From positions 558,001-622,000 of the forward strand of contig CM035311.1 of assembly GCA_002900995.3 (NCBI GenBank): DNA of 64,000 nucleotides, written 5' to 3'. Below the pieces are notes generated by a model. It was given only the letters and a program-made list of their open reading frames with translations. It was not told where the DNA came from and ran no database searches. Shown here one piece after another: positions 45,331 through 57,700 of this stretch (the stretch's first letter is position 1; each line of letters opens with the position of its first letter). The position numbers and the translations under genes are program-made. This DNA comes from Ganoderma boninense (Eukaryota > Basidiomycota > Agaricomycetes > Polyporales > Polyporaceae).

Positions 45331-48300
45331 TCAGCTCGACGGCTGCTTCGTCATGCTCGGGATCGACAGCATCGGCAGCTGGCCCCTCGACAGCGACCCG
45401 ATGTTCGGCACCTGCTCCTCCCTCCGCCCGTTCAGCGCCGCGCCCCCGACGAGGGGGCCCCGGGGCCCGAGCCCGCTCCCGCTGCGCGGCCGTGTCTGCG
45501 GCCAGCTCGTCAGCCCGTACCCGAGGGGGGCGCTGTCGCTGCGCGCGCGGCTGCCCTTCTTCATAGACGAGCCGGACACGCCACCGTCGATCGAGCTACC
45601 GGGCATGGGGATGGAGCCCGAGCCGGGGGCGGTGCGTTGCCGCTTGGCTCCAACGCGATCGTCATAGTCCATGGGCCCTGGCGATGGGGGCAGCGGCGTC
45701 CCCATCGGGTTGTCGTACCGCGCAGCGCTTACGCCGTGGAGAGCGTGATGCTGACTGTGGTGTGGATGCTGATGGTGCGCATGGTGCGAGTGTGCGTGGT
45801 GCATCCCGTCGTAGGAGGGGATGTGCTGGTATGAGTGCTGGCGCGACAGCGTGTGAGGAGTATGCGTGTGCGAGGGGAACTCAGCAGCCGTCGGGCTCGA
45901 GCCCGGGCTGATCGAGTGCAACGAGTGGAGACTTCCCGTTTGAAGCGACGACAGCGGTGGGAAATGAGAACTCGGCGGCGCAGAGTTCTGTGGGGAAGTC
46001 ACATAGATGTTTGGACTCTCGCCCGGGTCTAGAATGTCGTTGGGAAACGGTACCGGCACTGCGGTCACACGGGTGTGTAAACAACCTCAAGAGCGGAGAT
46101 AAGGTGACGGCACTCACTGCCGCAGGTCTTGACCATGACATCGTACATCGCCTTCGTCACGGAGGCGAGACGGTCAACTTTCTGGCGCTCCTGTTGGAAC
46201 GCCACCATAAGCCGACGGTTGTCCTCACGCATCTGCGAGAGCTGCGCAGCGACCTCGCCGGGCAGTTCGACGCGGTGCTTCAAGGACGGGTCCGGCTCAA
46301 GAGCCTTGCGCTTGATCTCCTCAAGGAGGTCGGGGCGGCCGCGCAAGAACTTGTGGTGGGAGAACTCCCATGTTTGCACATCCGCGGACGTGCGTTGTGC
46401 CCGGGGAGTCTGCGGCGCCCCGATTGAGTTTAGGGGAACTCTGCATCAAGCAAATTGCCTCTTACGCGGTTAATCTTGTGGAAGCCGTACATGTTTAGCT
46501 GCCGCACAAAACTGGAGAACTGCATGTATGATCAGTCAGTGCGCGGAGCGTGAAATAAGCATGCCGCTCACGTTGTTGTGCTTGAAATGGGAACCGAGAA
46601 TCGTACGGCTGAATTCGCCGACATTGGAGACAACAAAGCTGGCGAAGACGTTCGGACCAAGGGATGACATGCAAGACGACGACAGTGGCTCACCTAGTCC
46701 CCAGGTCTGTCCAGTTGATGAACTGGGACGATTTTGGGTCATTGATCATCCTATGGCGCAGACGTCATCCAGGTCAGTTCGCGGAGGTATGAACCGAAGG
46801 CGCCAAAGATATGTATAACTAAGAGCTATGCCGATCGTGGTGGAATAGGCTCCAAGACCACGGAACACCTGCCCGTCGCGATCTGGAAGTTCCACCAAGC
46901 ATCGCGGTCCGCGACACGATCGACGGCCATCGCTAGAATTGGGAGCGAACGAAGGCTTCTATCGACGCTTCCGAGGCAAGAAGGAGCTGACTCTTCGTTC
47001 AGAACCACCACAACCTGCAACTGCCCGCCACACTCTCGGTCGCCTTCCCCGCACAGCGTGTTACGCGGAAAGGCCACACTCGAGTCCTCCGGGCGCCCCA
47101 TGATCTGCAACGCAGCGGGTTGCGAGGATTCATGCAGCTATTCTGGGGCAACATACCCATGACCCTATGATACCCGAGGATCTATGAACGCCGCGGCCTC
47201 ACGAATGAGACTGGGCTGGGAGGCGCGTGGTGGGGTCGAAGACGACCGAGGACGTAACCTCCGTCTGCAACGCCGTCGGGAGCGAATAAGAAGCCAGCGC
47301 TTCTATTTAGCGCCCACAATAATGATCGCGCCGCCCCTCGCGCGCGCCATGTGGATCGCGTCCCCTGCGCTCGCACACCAACCGCACGGCGCGCTCATCG
47401 CGCCGCCAAGCGCATGCAGCGCCCCGCGCGCATCTCACGATCGCAGAGATGTTCGCGCATCCGATCGGGAAACTTCAAGGGGACAAGAGAGGCGGAGCGG
47501 CGATGGACTCACTGGTAGAGCTTCGTCACGAAGTTGTTGGTGCCGAGGGGTTTGTTGAGCACACCGAGCGAGGGTGGCGCGCCTGAATGCATGCTAGCCG
47601 GCGCAGGCACCTGACCCTCCATGGGTTTCATTGGGTCGTCCTGCTCTCCGCCCGAGTTGCTGCCGTCGATAGGGCTCCCGTCCGCGTCCATTTGTCCGTA
47701 GGACATGTCCACCTCGTCGTACATCGCGCTGTTCGGGTTGTCGCCCATGTCGTACCCTGTCTCCTCCACGGACGTGGTGAGTGGCGCGAGGGTGGTGTAG
47801 CTGCGCTTCCTAGGCACGGATTTCTCGGAGGAGGACGAGGAGCGCGAACTAGTGAGACGCTTGCCATAGCTGTCGTAGTGGGACTCGTCGTAGCGCACAC
47901 CCTGGTCTGGCGCGGCAAACTGAAACGGCTGTTGGATATGTGGATGGTGGGCATGGTGCGGATGATGATGGGCCAAGAGACCGCCGCCAGAGGGGCTTAT
48001 TGGCGTGATGGGGGATACGTGCGAGCTCGCGTGGGTGGACGGGTGAGGCGAGGGGTTTATCGGGGACAAGTTTGTGGGGGAGGTGACGGAGAGAGAAGAA
48101 AGGTTGAGGGAGAGCGTGGTCTTGTCGCCGGGTCTATCGCTGAGTGATTCAGACATGGCGGACTGACCTGACTGCTGTGACGAGGTAGGGAAGTAGGCCG
48201 GGTAGGGCTGGTCGTTGAGCGAAGAAGCGGGTGACGAAGGGGAGGGGAAGGATGACTGGTTTTGTGGAGGCGGGAGTAGGTGGGAGGGGGACTGCTGAGA

Positions 48301-48390
48301 CCATTGCTGGTTGGGGGGCGGGGGCTGCTGGGAGTACGGTCCCTCTGCAGAGGACATTGTGTGCGAGAAGTGCGAGGGGGTGCTGTCCAT
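45331..48390 (-). CDS. heat-shock-factor-type transcription factor
   Basis: A nuclear DNA-binding regulator of the HSF family. Exons 48390-47513, 46750-46694, 46638-46572, 46519-46466, 46409-46118 and 46058-45331 keep phase and give 691 residues. Residues 1-280 are Gln/Pro/Ser-rich with a His-rich run. The HSF domain follows: NNFVTKLYQMINDP, SQFINWTDLGTSFVVSN, EFSRTILGSHFKHNN, FSSFVRQLNMYGFHKINR and WEFSHHKFLRGRPDLLEEI. After it come a leucine/heptad-type segment (AQLSQMREDNRRLMVAFQQE), which should mediate oligomerisation, and a low-complexity C-terminal arm with a second His-rich run. The first intron is 762 bases, while the other four are 52-59 bases and cut the DNA-binding domain into pieces. 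I chose ATG 48390 (MDSTPSHF). No receiver domain is present, so it is not of the Skn7 type. Confidence 0.93.
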
Positions 48391-51300
48391 GAGAATAAGA
48401 GGGCGCAATCAGGCGATCAGCAGGGAGCCGCGAGCCAGGCGGCAGAGGGAGGTGGTTCGGAAGACGCGCGCGGTGGACGGAGAGGGGGGCATGCGACGAC
48501 GCGAGGCCGTTGGGGGGGACGGGGGTGGACGGGGAGAAGGCGGGGGAAGGGGCAGCGCGGGCAGAGGAGAAGAGGGAGAGGAGGAGAGCGAGGCTGAGGG
48601 ATGCGGGAGGTGAGCGCGTCGGAGGTGTGTGAAATAAAATCTAGATTTGAGGGTGTCTGAGTCTGTCTGCCATCACCAGCTGCAGCCCACGGCCACGACC
48701 AACCCCTGCCGCTCCTCCGCCCCCGTCGCCGTATGTGCTATTCGCCCGCAAACATACCCAGACCGCAGACCGCCTCCCATATCCTCCCCACACACCCCGC
48801 CGAACGCGCCCCTTCTTCCGTCGCTCGTCTCCCGTCCGATAGCGGGCGAGGCACCGACGAGTTCGGTTCTAACACGGCCCTTCTCTGTCACTCCGCCGTA
48901 TCCGGAACCCTCCTCCCCTTTCTCACACGCCCGAGTACCTCTCGTCAACTCTCCTCGTCTACCCGCCCGACGCTCCAATCACCTCCCCCGACGGCCGTCT
49001 TCCGCTCCGCCTCCGGCCGCGGCTGCCCCCGCCGCTCTTCGTATCCACCACTCCAACCCCCCCGACGACGATCGATGTCTTCTGAATCCACTCTGCAGTG
49101 GCCCCGCACAATCCAGATACGACTTACCCCATATCTCGCTCCCGTCCGTGTTCTCTCACCCCCAGAGCCTCCGGTTATGCCATCATCTGCCCCCTCCCAT
49201 CAACCGGTTCGGCCTCGCCCCTCCATCCCGGCGCAGATATCTCTCCTCGGTGCACGCACGCGCTGACCACACCGCGCACGCCCGCCAAGTCACCCCAAAA
49301 TCAGCGGATGATACATCTCAAGACCTCCACGTGATGGATGCTTGATCATGTTGTGACCTGTATCTGACCCAGGTCTGACCGCAACCCTCCCCGAGTCTGT
49401 TGCTGTCCTTCGCCTGGTCGTTGCGCACTGAAAGCTGACATGTGACAAGCATAAATCCAGAGACGCAATAGGACAGAATATATCCCACCTGACCGCGCTT
49501 ACGCCGGGCTTGGTGGCGTATTCGACAGACGGAGATCTCGAGTTTTGTATGCGTATCTGGAGGAGCTGGTATGTTTGCGGGGATACCCGGCCCTCGGCCA
49601 CTGATCGATCTATGCGAGCCCAGGAAAGGATGTGACCAAAACGGCAGAATACCCAGATATCGCGTCAAACCTTCTCATCGGCCGAGACCGGCGGCAGGCC
49701 CTGCATGGTCCTCTCCCAGATATCTCCGCACACACGCCTATCGACCTCCCCCGCATGCGCGGCTTCGCTGTCAGTGCCAGTGCCCCCGTCGACTGCCTTC
49801 CCTCGCGCGCCGCGCACCCAGGCGGGGAATGACGTTGCGCGTATGCGGATGACAGCAGACTTGCACGACAAGTACGTTCTCGAGTACCAGCGAGCACCGC
49901 GCACCCGCAAGCGACGGGCGGCACTGGCCCAACAAACCGACCAGGACCGGCCTTCTCTCCTCCGACCGTCCACGCATCGACGACGCCTCAGAGTTCGCGC
50001 GACGCTTCACCCTGATCCGTCCTGCGGCCACCTCATGATCGCCCTCACTTCCTGCTCGCCTTCTTGCCCGAACCATCCCCCCTCCCTCCTGAATCCACGG
50101 ACTGCGATCTCCCCTCATCATCCCCCGCTCGTCACCTGCCCCACGCCCAGCCTCGGTTATCGTGAGCACTGTGTGCAACTCGGTGGCACTGCCGTACTCC
50201 TGATCTGCTGCGTCGACTCCGACCCCGGGCCGCCGTTCTCCACAAGTACCACCATCCCAGGAATCCAGATGTCGGCGCCAGCCACCCCGCCCGCCACGCA
50301 CACCAAAGTGGCCACATCCCGGTGTCGCGCCAGAACGCCCCGCCGCTCGCTGTGGCCCCGAACGGGCACGTTCAATATTCAATGCCGCGCCCGCGCGCCG
50401 CTGGGGAACTCGCAGTCACACTCACAGCTCCGACTCGCGAGGGCCCAGGGATCCGCCAGGCACGCACGCAGGGCCCACCGTTCAATGTTCAACTTTCTCG
50501 CGTTCGCAACTTCGCACCCGCCGCCACTGCGGGAACCCCGACCCCGGCCCCGGACCCGGAGCGCCCTCGTTCTCCCGGCGGAAGGGAAGGGGAAGCTGGG
50601 CACCACGCAAGGGGGGAAGCTAGCTCCACCCCGCGCGTCTGCAACCCAATTGTTGCGTGGGTTGGGGCGGCTGATTAGACTTTGCTTCAGGCGCGCGCGA
50701 GAGCTAGCGAGCGAGCGAACGAGCCCCATGCACCATGCCCCATCGCGGTCGCGGTCGCCCCGGTGGGGTGGCTCGCGCGTGCGTGCCGCGCGCGACGGCC
50801 GAAGGCGTTAGGGCGGGTGGATCCATCCATGGGACGACGGAGGAACTTGCTCCAAGGCTCGTCGTCGTGGCGAGCGCGGGGCGCGCGGAGGCGTTCTCCA
50901 GGTACAGCATGACAGTGAGAGAGAGACAGAGTTGGGTTGAGTTGAGTTGAGTTTGCGTGCGCGCTAGCACTTAATTATGCACGGCTCCGGGGGCTGCAGC
51001 GAAGCAGAATTCGAACCCGAGAAGGCGGGGGTTGCCTGCGAGAAGACGCGGGGTGGCGGCCGTTGCGAGGAGGTTGCGACGCGACCCCTCGCGTTGGCGC
51101 CTCGCCAACGCGACCGAGCGTACGTATGTATGTAACAGTAACCACAGAGGTGCGTGCTTCCTCGCTATACTCCTTCGGGGCGCGTCCCGTGGCTGCTCTG
51201 CGTTTGCGCGTGCAGTGGAGTGCACTGGATGCCTGGGTTACGGCTCTGGCGTCCGCCGTTGCGCTTGACGACGGAGACGGGTATGTGACAGGCAGCAGCG

Positions 51301-53748
51301 TCGAGCTTTGGATCCGTTTACGCACTTCTGGGGTATGGGGTTTGCGAACGAAGGCCGTCAACGACGTCTCTTGGGACGGGCATCTTATCGCACGCGCTCA
51401 ATAACCCACTGATGTTCTCTGCTCTCCGAGTGTGAGCGATGCATCATGGATCTCAAGTCCGAGGACTGCGCTGCGGACAGTCAGATGCCACCAGCAAGAC
51501 GTATACAGCATACGAACAGTCACAAACTTCAAGAAACATTCTCAACAGTGATAACTGTAAGTACACATGTCCCAATCCCGACGTATGATATCGTTACGTA
51601 ACTCAATATGTTTTGATGCCAAAACCTCCAAGGACGAGCGGCATCATGATCAGGTGGGAATGCGTGTCGGCAACTATGGTCCAGCCGCACGGGTGAGCGA
51701 GCTCCGCCCCCGACAACCCCGGTGCGCAGAACTCCCCTTTCGGTGCGTTTGGCGAGACAGGGAAGGTGTTTGAGATCCCGGGCGCGGCTGCATTTGGACA
51801 GGCTTTGGAGGTTTACGTTTATCTCCCGCGCCGAGGCTCAAGCGAATTTCGAATCGGAATAAGTACTCAAGGACCATGCTCGTCATCGGGCGGTTGATTA
51901 TACACTGGCCGTAACTCGATTCGCTGGCCCCCGAGAGCGCGAGAGGTGCGTTGCAGAATGGGGAACAAGGCAGCGGTCGAGGCGCAAAGCCTGTTTAACC
52001 CCGTGGTGATCCTTTTCAGGGGAGCGGTTTAGGCTTCCGTCCCAGGACCCAGGGGACGCTACCAAACCACCCCAAACCCGTTCGGGACCACCGCTCCTTG
52101 TGACGTGTCGGCTCGCTTGTGGTCGTGCCTCCCCGGGTGGAGGTGGGACTTGAATCGCCGGGTCTTGCGAACTGTTTCGAGCCTTGCATTTGGGCCGCGG
52201 TTAGCCACGATGCACGGAAGGCGGCGGTCGGGAGCCAAATGTACATACGTGGCGGGAAGGGGCAGCACTGCAGGATGGACCCTCGATTCGCTTAACACTC
52301 CCGCGAAGCGCGACCGTACGATTTTGATCTGTATGGCAGGGCAGGTGTTCGTTATCCCAGCTTCCCTGACCGGTTCGGAAGAGAGGCGGCAGAGAGGCGG
52401 CCCGAGCTAACATCAGGATGTCGCCTGTGGTCGCCCGCTAAGTAGGCATCGACGATCCCGCCAATGAGGCCCATGGCCATGCGGATGAGTAAGTATTTGA
52501 AGTAAGGTTCGTGCGCGGCTGGGTGTTCAGTATGCCGCCACACGCCGTGGCCAGGCGCCACGAGCCTCATGGATAAATTCGGGTCCAGGCTGCGATACGC
52601 ACCGAGACATGGGCCACTGCGTCAACGCTGCGTAGCGAAGATCCCTTCGCCGCGGCTCGCGATCTGAGCTAGTGTGCAGCGCGCCGTCCATCTCGCCCCC
52701 ACGCCCGCACCGCATGCCTCGCGCATCACGATACGCACGCACGCAGCTGACCTCTCTCGACCGCCACGCCCCACCACGCCGCTCCGACCCTGAGCGTCGC
52801 AGCGCCAACCACACGGCCGGGATACGATAAACTCTTTGCGTGCAGGCGCGCGGAGTCCCACAGCGGGGGCCGGCGTGACCTCGCGCGGGTGCACTTCCGT
52901 GTGTGCCCGGCGGCGTGCCCGAGCCTCTCGCTCGCTCGTCTCTTCTTCAGCTTCTTGCAATTGATGCTGGGGTGGGTGCGGGTTTATCCAGGCGGCGAAG
53001 CCCAGGAGTGCGGAGGGTGGCAGGGACTTGGAGCCGGGAGGGAAATAAGCACGCCACTTTTGCGAATTTGGGTGTTGGGCGTGCGAGGGCGATGTGCGGG
53101 TGTGAACGGCAAGCTCAGCTCGAGAGCCTCGCGAAGTGTGCCCGGGTCAATGGGGCACCGAGTTTTGGAAGGCCGCATGCTAGAGACGGCGACCCAGACG
53201 GCAAGACGACGATCGAGAAGGCTGAAGGTAACCGTGTGGAGGGATAGCGGGCCACGAGATATTGCAGCACGGACGCCGTAGCTGGGGGGAAAGGGTGTCC
53301 AGACCAGCGGGAATCGATACCATCGGTGGGTCTGGTGGGCTGCCAGCGTGGCACCGCGAGAAGGGGATTGTCCTGAACTCCATCGAAAGGCTGTTACTCA
53401 CATGCGCTTACTGCTACGAGACAGAAGGCAATGTTTGTTAGGACTCAGGAGCGTAGCCGTGTGCCTTGAGCGTGCGCTCCAGCTGTGCCGGAGCGAATTC
53501 AAGTCTATTCAAGCTTCAGACTCGAGGCAGGAGGAGATAAGATCCAGAAACAACCTAATCGGGGACGGTTTGCCCTAAAGGGACAGTGCACAGCCTCACT
53601 TGAATCTTGTGGCGAGCGCTACATGAGCGCTTCGCTATTCTCAACCTCGGAACCAACTGGTGATTGTATCACTCGGCCACACCCATTCTACGATCCTCGC
53701 GATGCTTAGGAACCTTGGATAAAGTACAACCGTATTTCGAGTAGCCCT
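48391..53748. other. 5.4 kb with no supported gene
   Basis: The first roughly 900 bases are the GC-rich promoter side of the HSF-type gene; the ORF at 48647-49345 (+) there is Pro/Ser/Arg-rich and shows no domain. The remainder has many overlapping GC-driven ORFs on both strands and no recognised protein, RNA or transposon signature. Confidence 0.45.
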
Positions 53749-54708
53749 TCAATGCGCCGTGATCTGGATCTGGTGACGCCCGACGCTCATGAGCTTCTTT
53801 TGCACCCCCTGCTCCGCCAGCTTCGCGTTCCACCGGCTGATAGCGTCCAACATATCGACGTCGTCTGCCGGAAGTTTCGGGTAGCCATGGTACGTCTTCC
53901 CCTCCTTCGAGTCGTCGACCGCCCAGCAACTCACGACTTGGCGATCAGGACGAGGCCGCCACATGTTAATCCTGCATCGCAATGTCAGCCGACGCGGCTC
54001 CGCTGCAGCCTGCCATAGAAGGGTCAGAGCACGTACGAGTCTTGGTCCATGAACGCGGGGTTGTTGCCGTCGCAGATGTACATCTGCGTCGTCATCTGCC
54101 TGTGCGCGTTGTCGGAGGGGTAGATCCGGAGGTGGTTGTGCGACGCCCGGTTGAGGTACTCCCCCGGCCGGACCGTCAGCAGCTCGACGCGGCCCTCGCC
54201 GTCGGTCATCACCTTCCCGCGGAGAGTCCAGCTGAAGAAGTAGTAGACACCGCTGCCGTCCGCCTGCCATGTGTCGATCATCGTGTGCCTCACGGGCTCG
54301 CCCTTCGTGTCCTTCACCTCCAGGACGATCAAGAACGGATCGAACTCTGTGCACAGCGTGAGAGGTAAGGCGTCCATCCCACGGAATGGAGTTGAGTAGG
54401 GTACTCACTGTCGAGGTGGTCCTTGGATGCCAACACAGCCTGCCCATCTCCGACTTGGCGCACCGGCGCCCCTTGGACGAAGTAGGGTCCTTCAAGGAAT
54501 CAGCGTGTCGTCACGGAGCAGACCGCAAGTGAAGGTGCGTACCTTCAATGTCGTCAAACTTGTTCATCGCCCCGCGGAATCCAAGCTTCCACGAGAGCGG
54601 ATTGTCCACGACCAGCATGATGATCGTGGACCGGAAGACGAACCAAAGCCAAGTGAAAAGGCCGACGCTCTTGTGCGCCCCCCACTCTGGACCTCTCGGG
54701 CGACCCAT
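53749..54708 (-). CDS. intradiol ring-cleavage dioxygenase
   Basis: Non-haem Fe(III) enzyme family that opens catechol or hydroxyquinol rings between the two hydroxyls. Exons 54708-54543, 54489-54409, 54346-54037 and 53971-53749 join in phase to 259 residues. The family core is clear: GPYFVQGAPVRQVGDGQ, DPFLIVLEVKDTKGEPV, DTWQADGSGVYYFF, LRGKVMTDGEGRVELLTVRP, GEY, HNHLRIY and MTTQMYICDGN. The four expected iron ligands appear as Tyr (GVYYF), Tyr (GEY) and the His pair of HNH. Two features are odd: residues 1-50 hold a hydrophobic segment (LFTWLWFVFRSTIIMLVV) instead of the usual helical N-terminal domain, and the last 70 residues do not look like the family C-terminus. A TATA-like box lies about 110 bases upstream of the chosen ATG. 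The substrate cannot be assigned. Confidence 0.82.
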
Positions 54709-57700
54709 CGTTGACGGTGATGAAAGGTGCGTAAGGGCTAGTCTGCACGATCGGGTTGCCTGAATGCGCAGGACGGAGGAAAGGAGCTGGTTGCGGCCTC
54801 TCCCGTCCTTCGACACAGTATATATTCACCGGGGTAGCCGAGAGTTCTTCCGCTTTGTGCGGCGACGCTCCTACCTCCTCCGTCTCCACCATGTCATCTA
54901 GCTCAGCAAGCGCTCTTCGCCAGCTGCGGGCATAATGTCGATGACCTACTGCTCGACAAACTTGTCAGTCACAGAAGCCTCGTGCTTGACCTCATAGTCA
55001 GCAATAGCAAAGGTGAATGGAGAGAGCATGAAACTTCCGATGGGCGTGCGAAGGAGCCACCCATAACGGTCCTCCGAGAAGGCTCTCATTGCAGGCGAGA
55101 TCGTCCATCAAACGCTTCAAGGCAATGGACGCCCGCCCATTGGCGCGGTACTTACAAGCCTACGGAAAGCACGCGAGGCCGCAAAAGAGTCGATGTTATA
55201 CGAATGTTACGAGGAGAGCCATGCAGTGACTCTACAGTTCTAGGACGCGCAATGAGCTACAAGCCCCCGCACTCGTTCACTGTGATTGGTAAGCTCAGAA
55301 ACACTCTCCATGTAAAGCACAATGTCAGATTGGCTTCCTATGGGCCATGTGCCCCGGGGGTCTAGGCAAACGTTATCCGGTTCGAGGCCAAGCGAATGAA
55401 CTAAATGCATGCGGGTGTCGTGGGTGGTCATGGGGGTTTCGCTTGTGATTTTGATGAGCTGTACGATGAGCGAGTGCTGCTGAAGGTTATCATCCTTCCC
55501 GCTAGCATGATTACGAGGGGACAATCGAGGTTTGTAATGGCTTTGTCAGCCTGCCTCAGGCTGCTGAGCCCACAGCTTCATGTCAAGTCGTTCAGTGCTT
55601 CTCTCTCCTCTGGCCTGTAAGTATACCGTCGTCCGAGGGCAGCGTCTATTGAGTCAATGCGTAACTCCATCATGATGGCAATTGAGCCTCGAAGACTCAA
55701 GCTCACTTTGCCAACGACCACTAGTTGTCCCATCAATCGTCCACGGTCGAGTCAGTATACATTGCACAAGAGCTGTCAAGCATCTTCGGAGCATAACCAA
55801 CGACCTCTATGCTCAATACAGCAAACCAGACTTCGACCAAGCATACATGATTGCTTGTTAGCAACGTACGTTACATATAAGATAATGATGTACCCAGTAC
55901 ATACGATGCAGACGACTTGCACGAGATTCATATGTTAGTGCATACGTACGTTGGCGCTTATACTAAGATAAATACGGATGGATCACGGTCACATGCATGC
56001 CCCGCCGCCTGTGCACCTCTACAGTTCGACTGTGTCACGACCCTTCACTTCCTGGCAGTGGCTCTCACGACTTGAAGCTGCACGAGCCATCATGTCACAT
56101 GAGTAAACTCGCTAAGAAGCTTCCCAGATCATATAAGCTGCGGGAATTTTTCGGCGCGTCCACGCAATTATGCATCACGAAAGAGGATCACTCGAAACAT
56201 CGTCTTTCCACCCGATCGTGTCCGGGGGCATTCCGAACGGAACCATACTATAAATTACTAGGAGGAGAGTCCCTTGTCATCCTCGCCACAGCTTTGAGTC
56301 TAAATACACTCAGAGGTGATCTACGCATCCTTTCCCACCCTAAATCTGCGCGCTTCCCCGGGACCCAGCTTTAGACTCAGAGTGCGGCGGAACATTCTCT
56401 CTCGACCCCGTAAACGTGGTCTTACGCATTTGGAAAGCAGCATGATCCGTCTCTCTTTGGCGTACTAGACGTTCGACGGCGATGGCGACAAATGCGTCAA
56501 TTTAAGGCAGGCGCCGCAGTGTCAACGGCGCCACCCAGCGCGCCGAGTAGCGAGGCTGGTGGACTGGATCTCGACGCCATCTCAATTTTGCGCAAAGATC
56601 TGGCGCGGGGTGAACTTGAAAGGGGAGGGAGCAGCGAGAGAGGCATCAGATTCATTGTGTTCAATGTGGCGCGGCCCCGAGTACGAGTAGTGAGCCTACG
56701 GGGCAGACGTGCAGCGATCTTGCCACCTTGCGCCTACCCGAACAGAATGGAAGCCGAGGATACGTCAGAGCCTTCAGCTGCGCACAGGATGGACAGCGAA
56801 GTGGCGCACTGCCGCGCCATTTGCGGTACAAGGGCGTTTCGTAGCCGCCGGGGGGGGGGGTTGGAGCATCAGCGGGGACGTGTCGGATTTAATGGCTCGA
56901 TGACGGCCTTCTTGCCACAGGTTACGTAGCTGGGCGGAGGGTGAGTAGACACGAGGCAGCGTAGTGCGGCGGCCCCTGCTACGGCAAGGGGAGATTGAGG
57001 GCGAGCGGCCGTTATCTTCTGAATGAACTATTTTCTTTCGGAAGGATACCTAGGGACGGAAGCGAGGAAGGTCAGCCTTTTTTTGTTCCATGCATTGATA
57101 TGTAGACGCGAGCGATACGTTAAAGGAGTCTTGTGGTTATTCTTCTATAGGCCTCGCCGCGTCGCCGCATGGCCAGAGATGGCCAGCCTGCTTGGGCGAA
57201 AGAGGGCTTTCCTGTGTTTTCAGATAAACTCAGACCCCGAAATCCATCCCGTCCTGGGCCATGGGACCGCAGAGTGATGTTGAGGGAGATCAAGTACCCG
57301 AAGTAGTTCCAAGCGCGGCAAAAATGAATCTGACGCTCAGGCATGAAGGTACCTGAATTGAGCGATGCCGGCATGGGAGAGGTCGCCTGACGGTCCTCCG
57401 TCCCCTCCAAGCGGGCATGTCGCACAACCGGGAGGTTGCCCAGGCGCGGCAGCATTCCGCCACATGCGCGCATGCGCCGCGGCCGGCACAGGCTCGAAGC
57501 TCTTCATTGAGACGGCGTCCGAGTGTGGGTGTCCGAGAACACACATCTAGCGTAACGAGAAGGCGTCTTATCAGGGCGGGTACCGTGCGCGTTCCCGAGC
57601 TGCAAGCGCAGCTGAACTCACCTCCGGCTCGAACTCGTCGCACGTCAGTACCTACGCGAGGTACCGTCCTCGCACGTCCAAGGCACGACGCTTGGCGACC

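Noticed and set aside
48647..49345. 232-codon plus-strand ORF upstream of the HSF-type gene
   Set aside because: Pro/Ser/Arg-rich with no domain, begins without an ATG, and lies in the likely promoter of a well-supported gene.
51000..51030. minus-strand GGGTTCGAATTC resembling a tRNA B-box
   Set aside because: The flanking bases do not form a T-stem and no matching A-box or acceptor stem is present.
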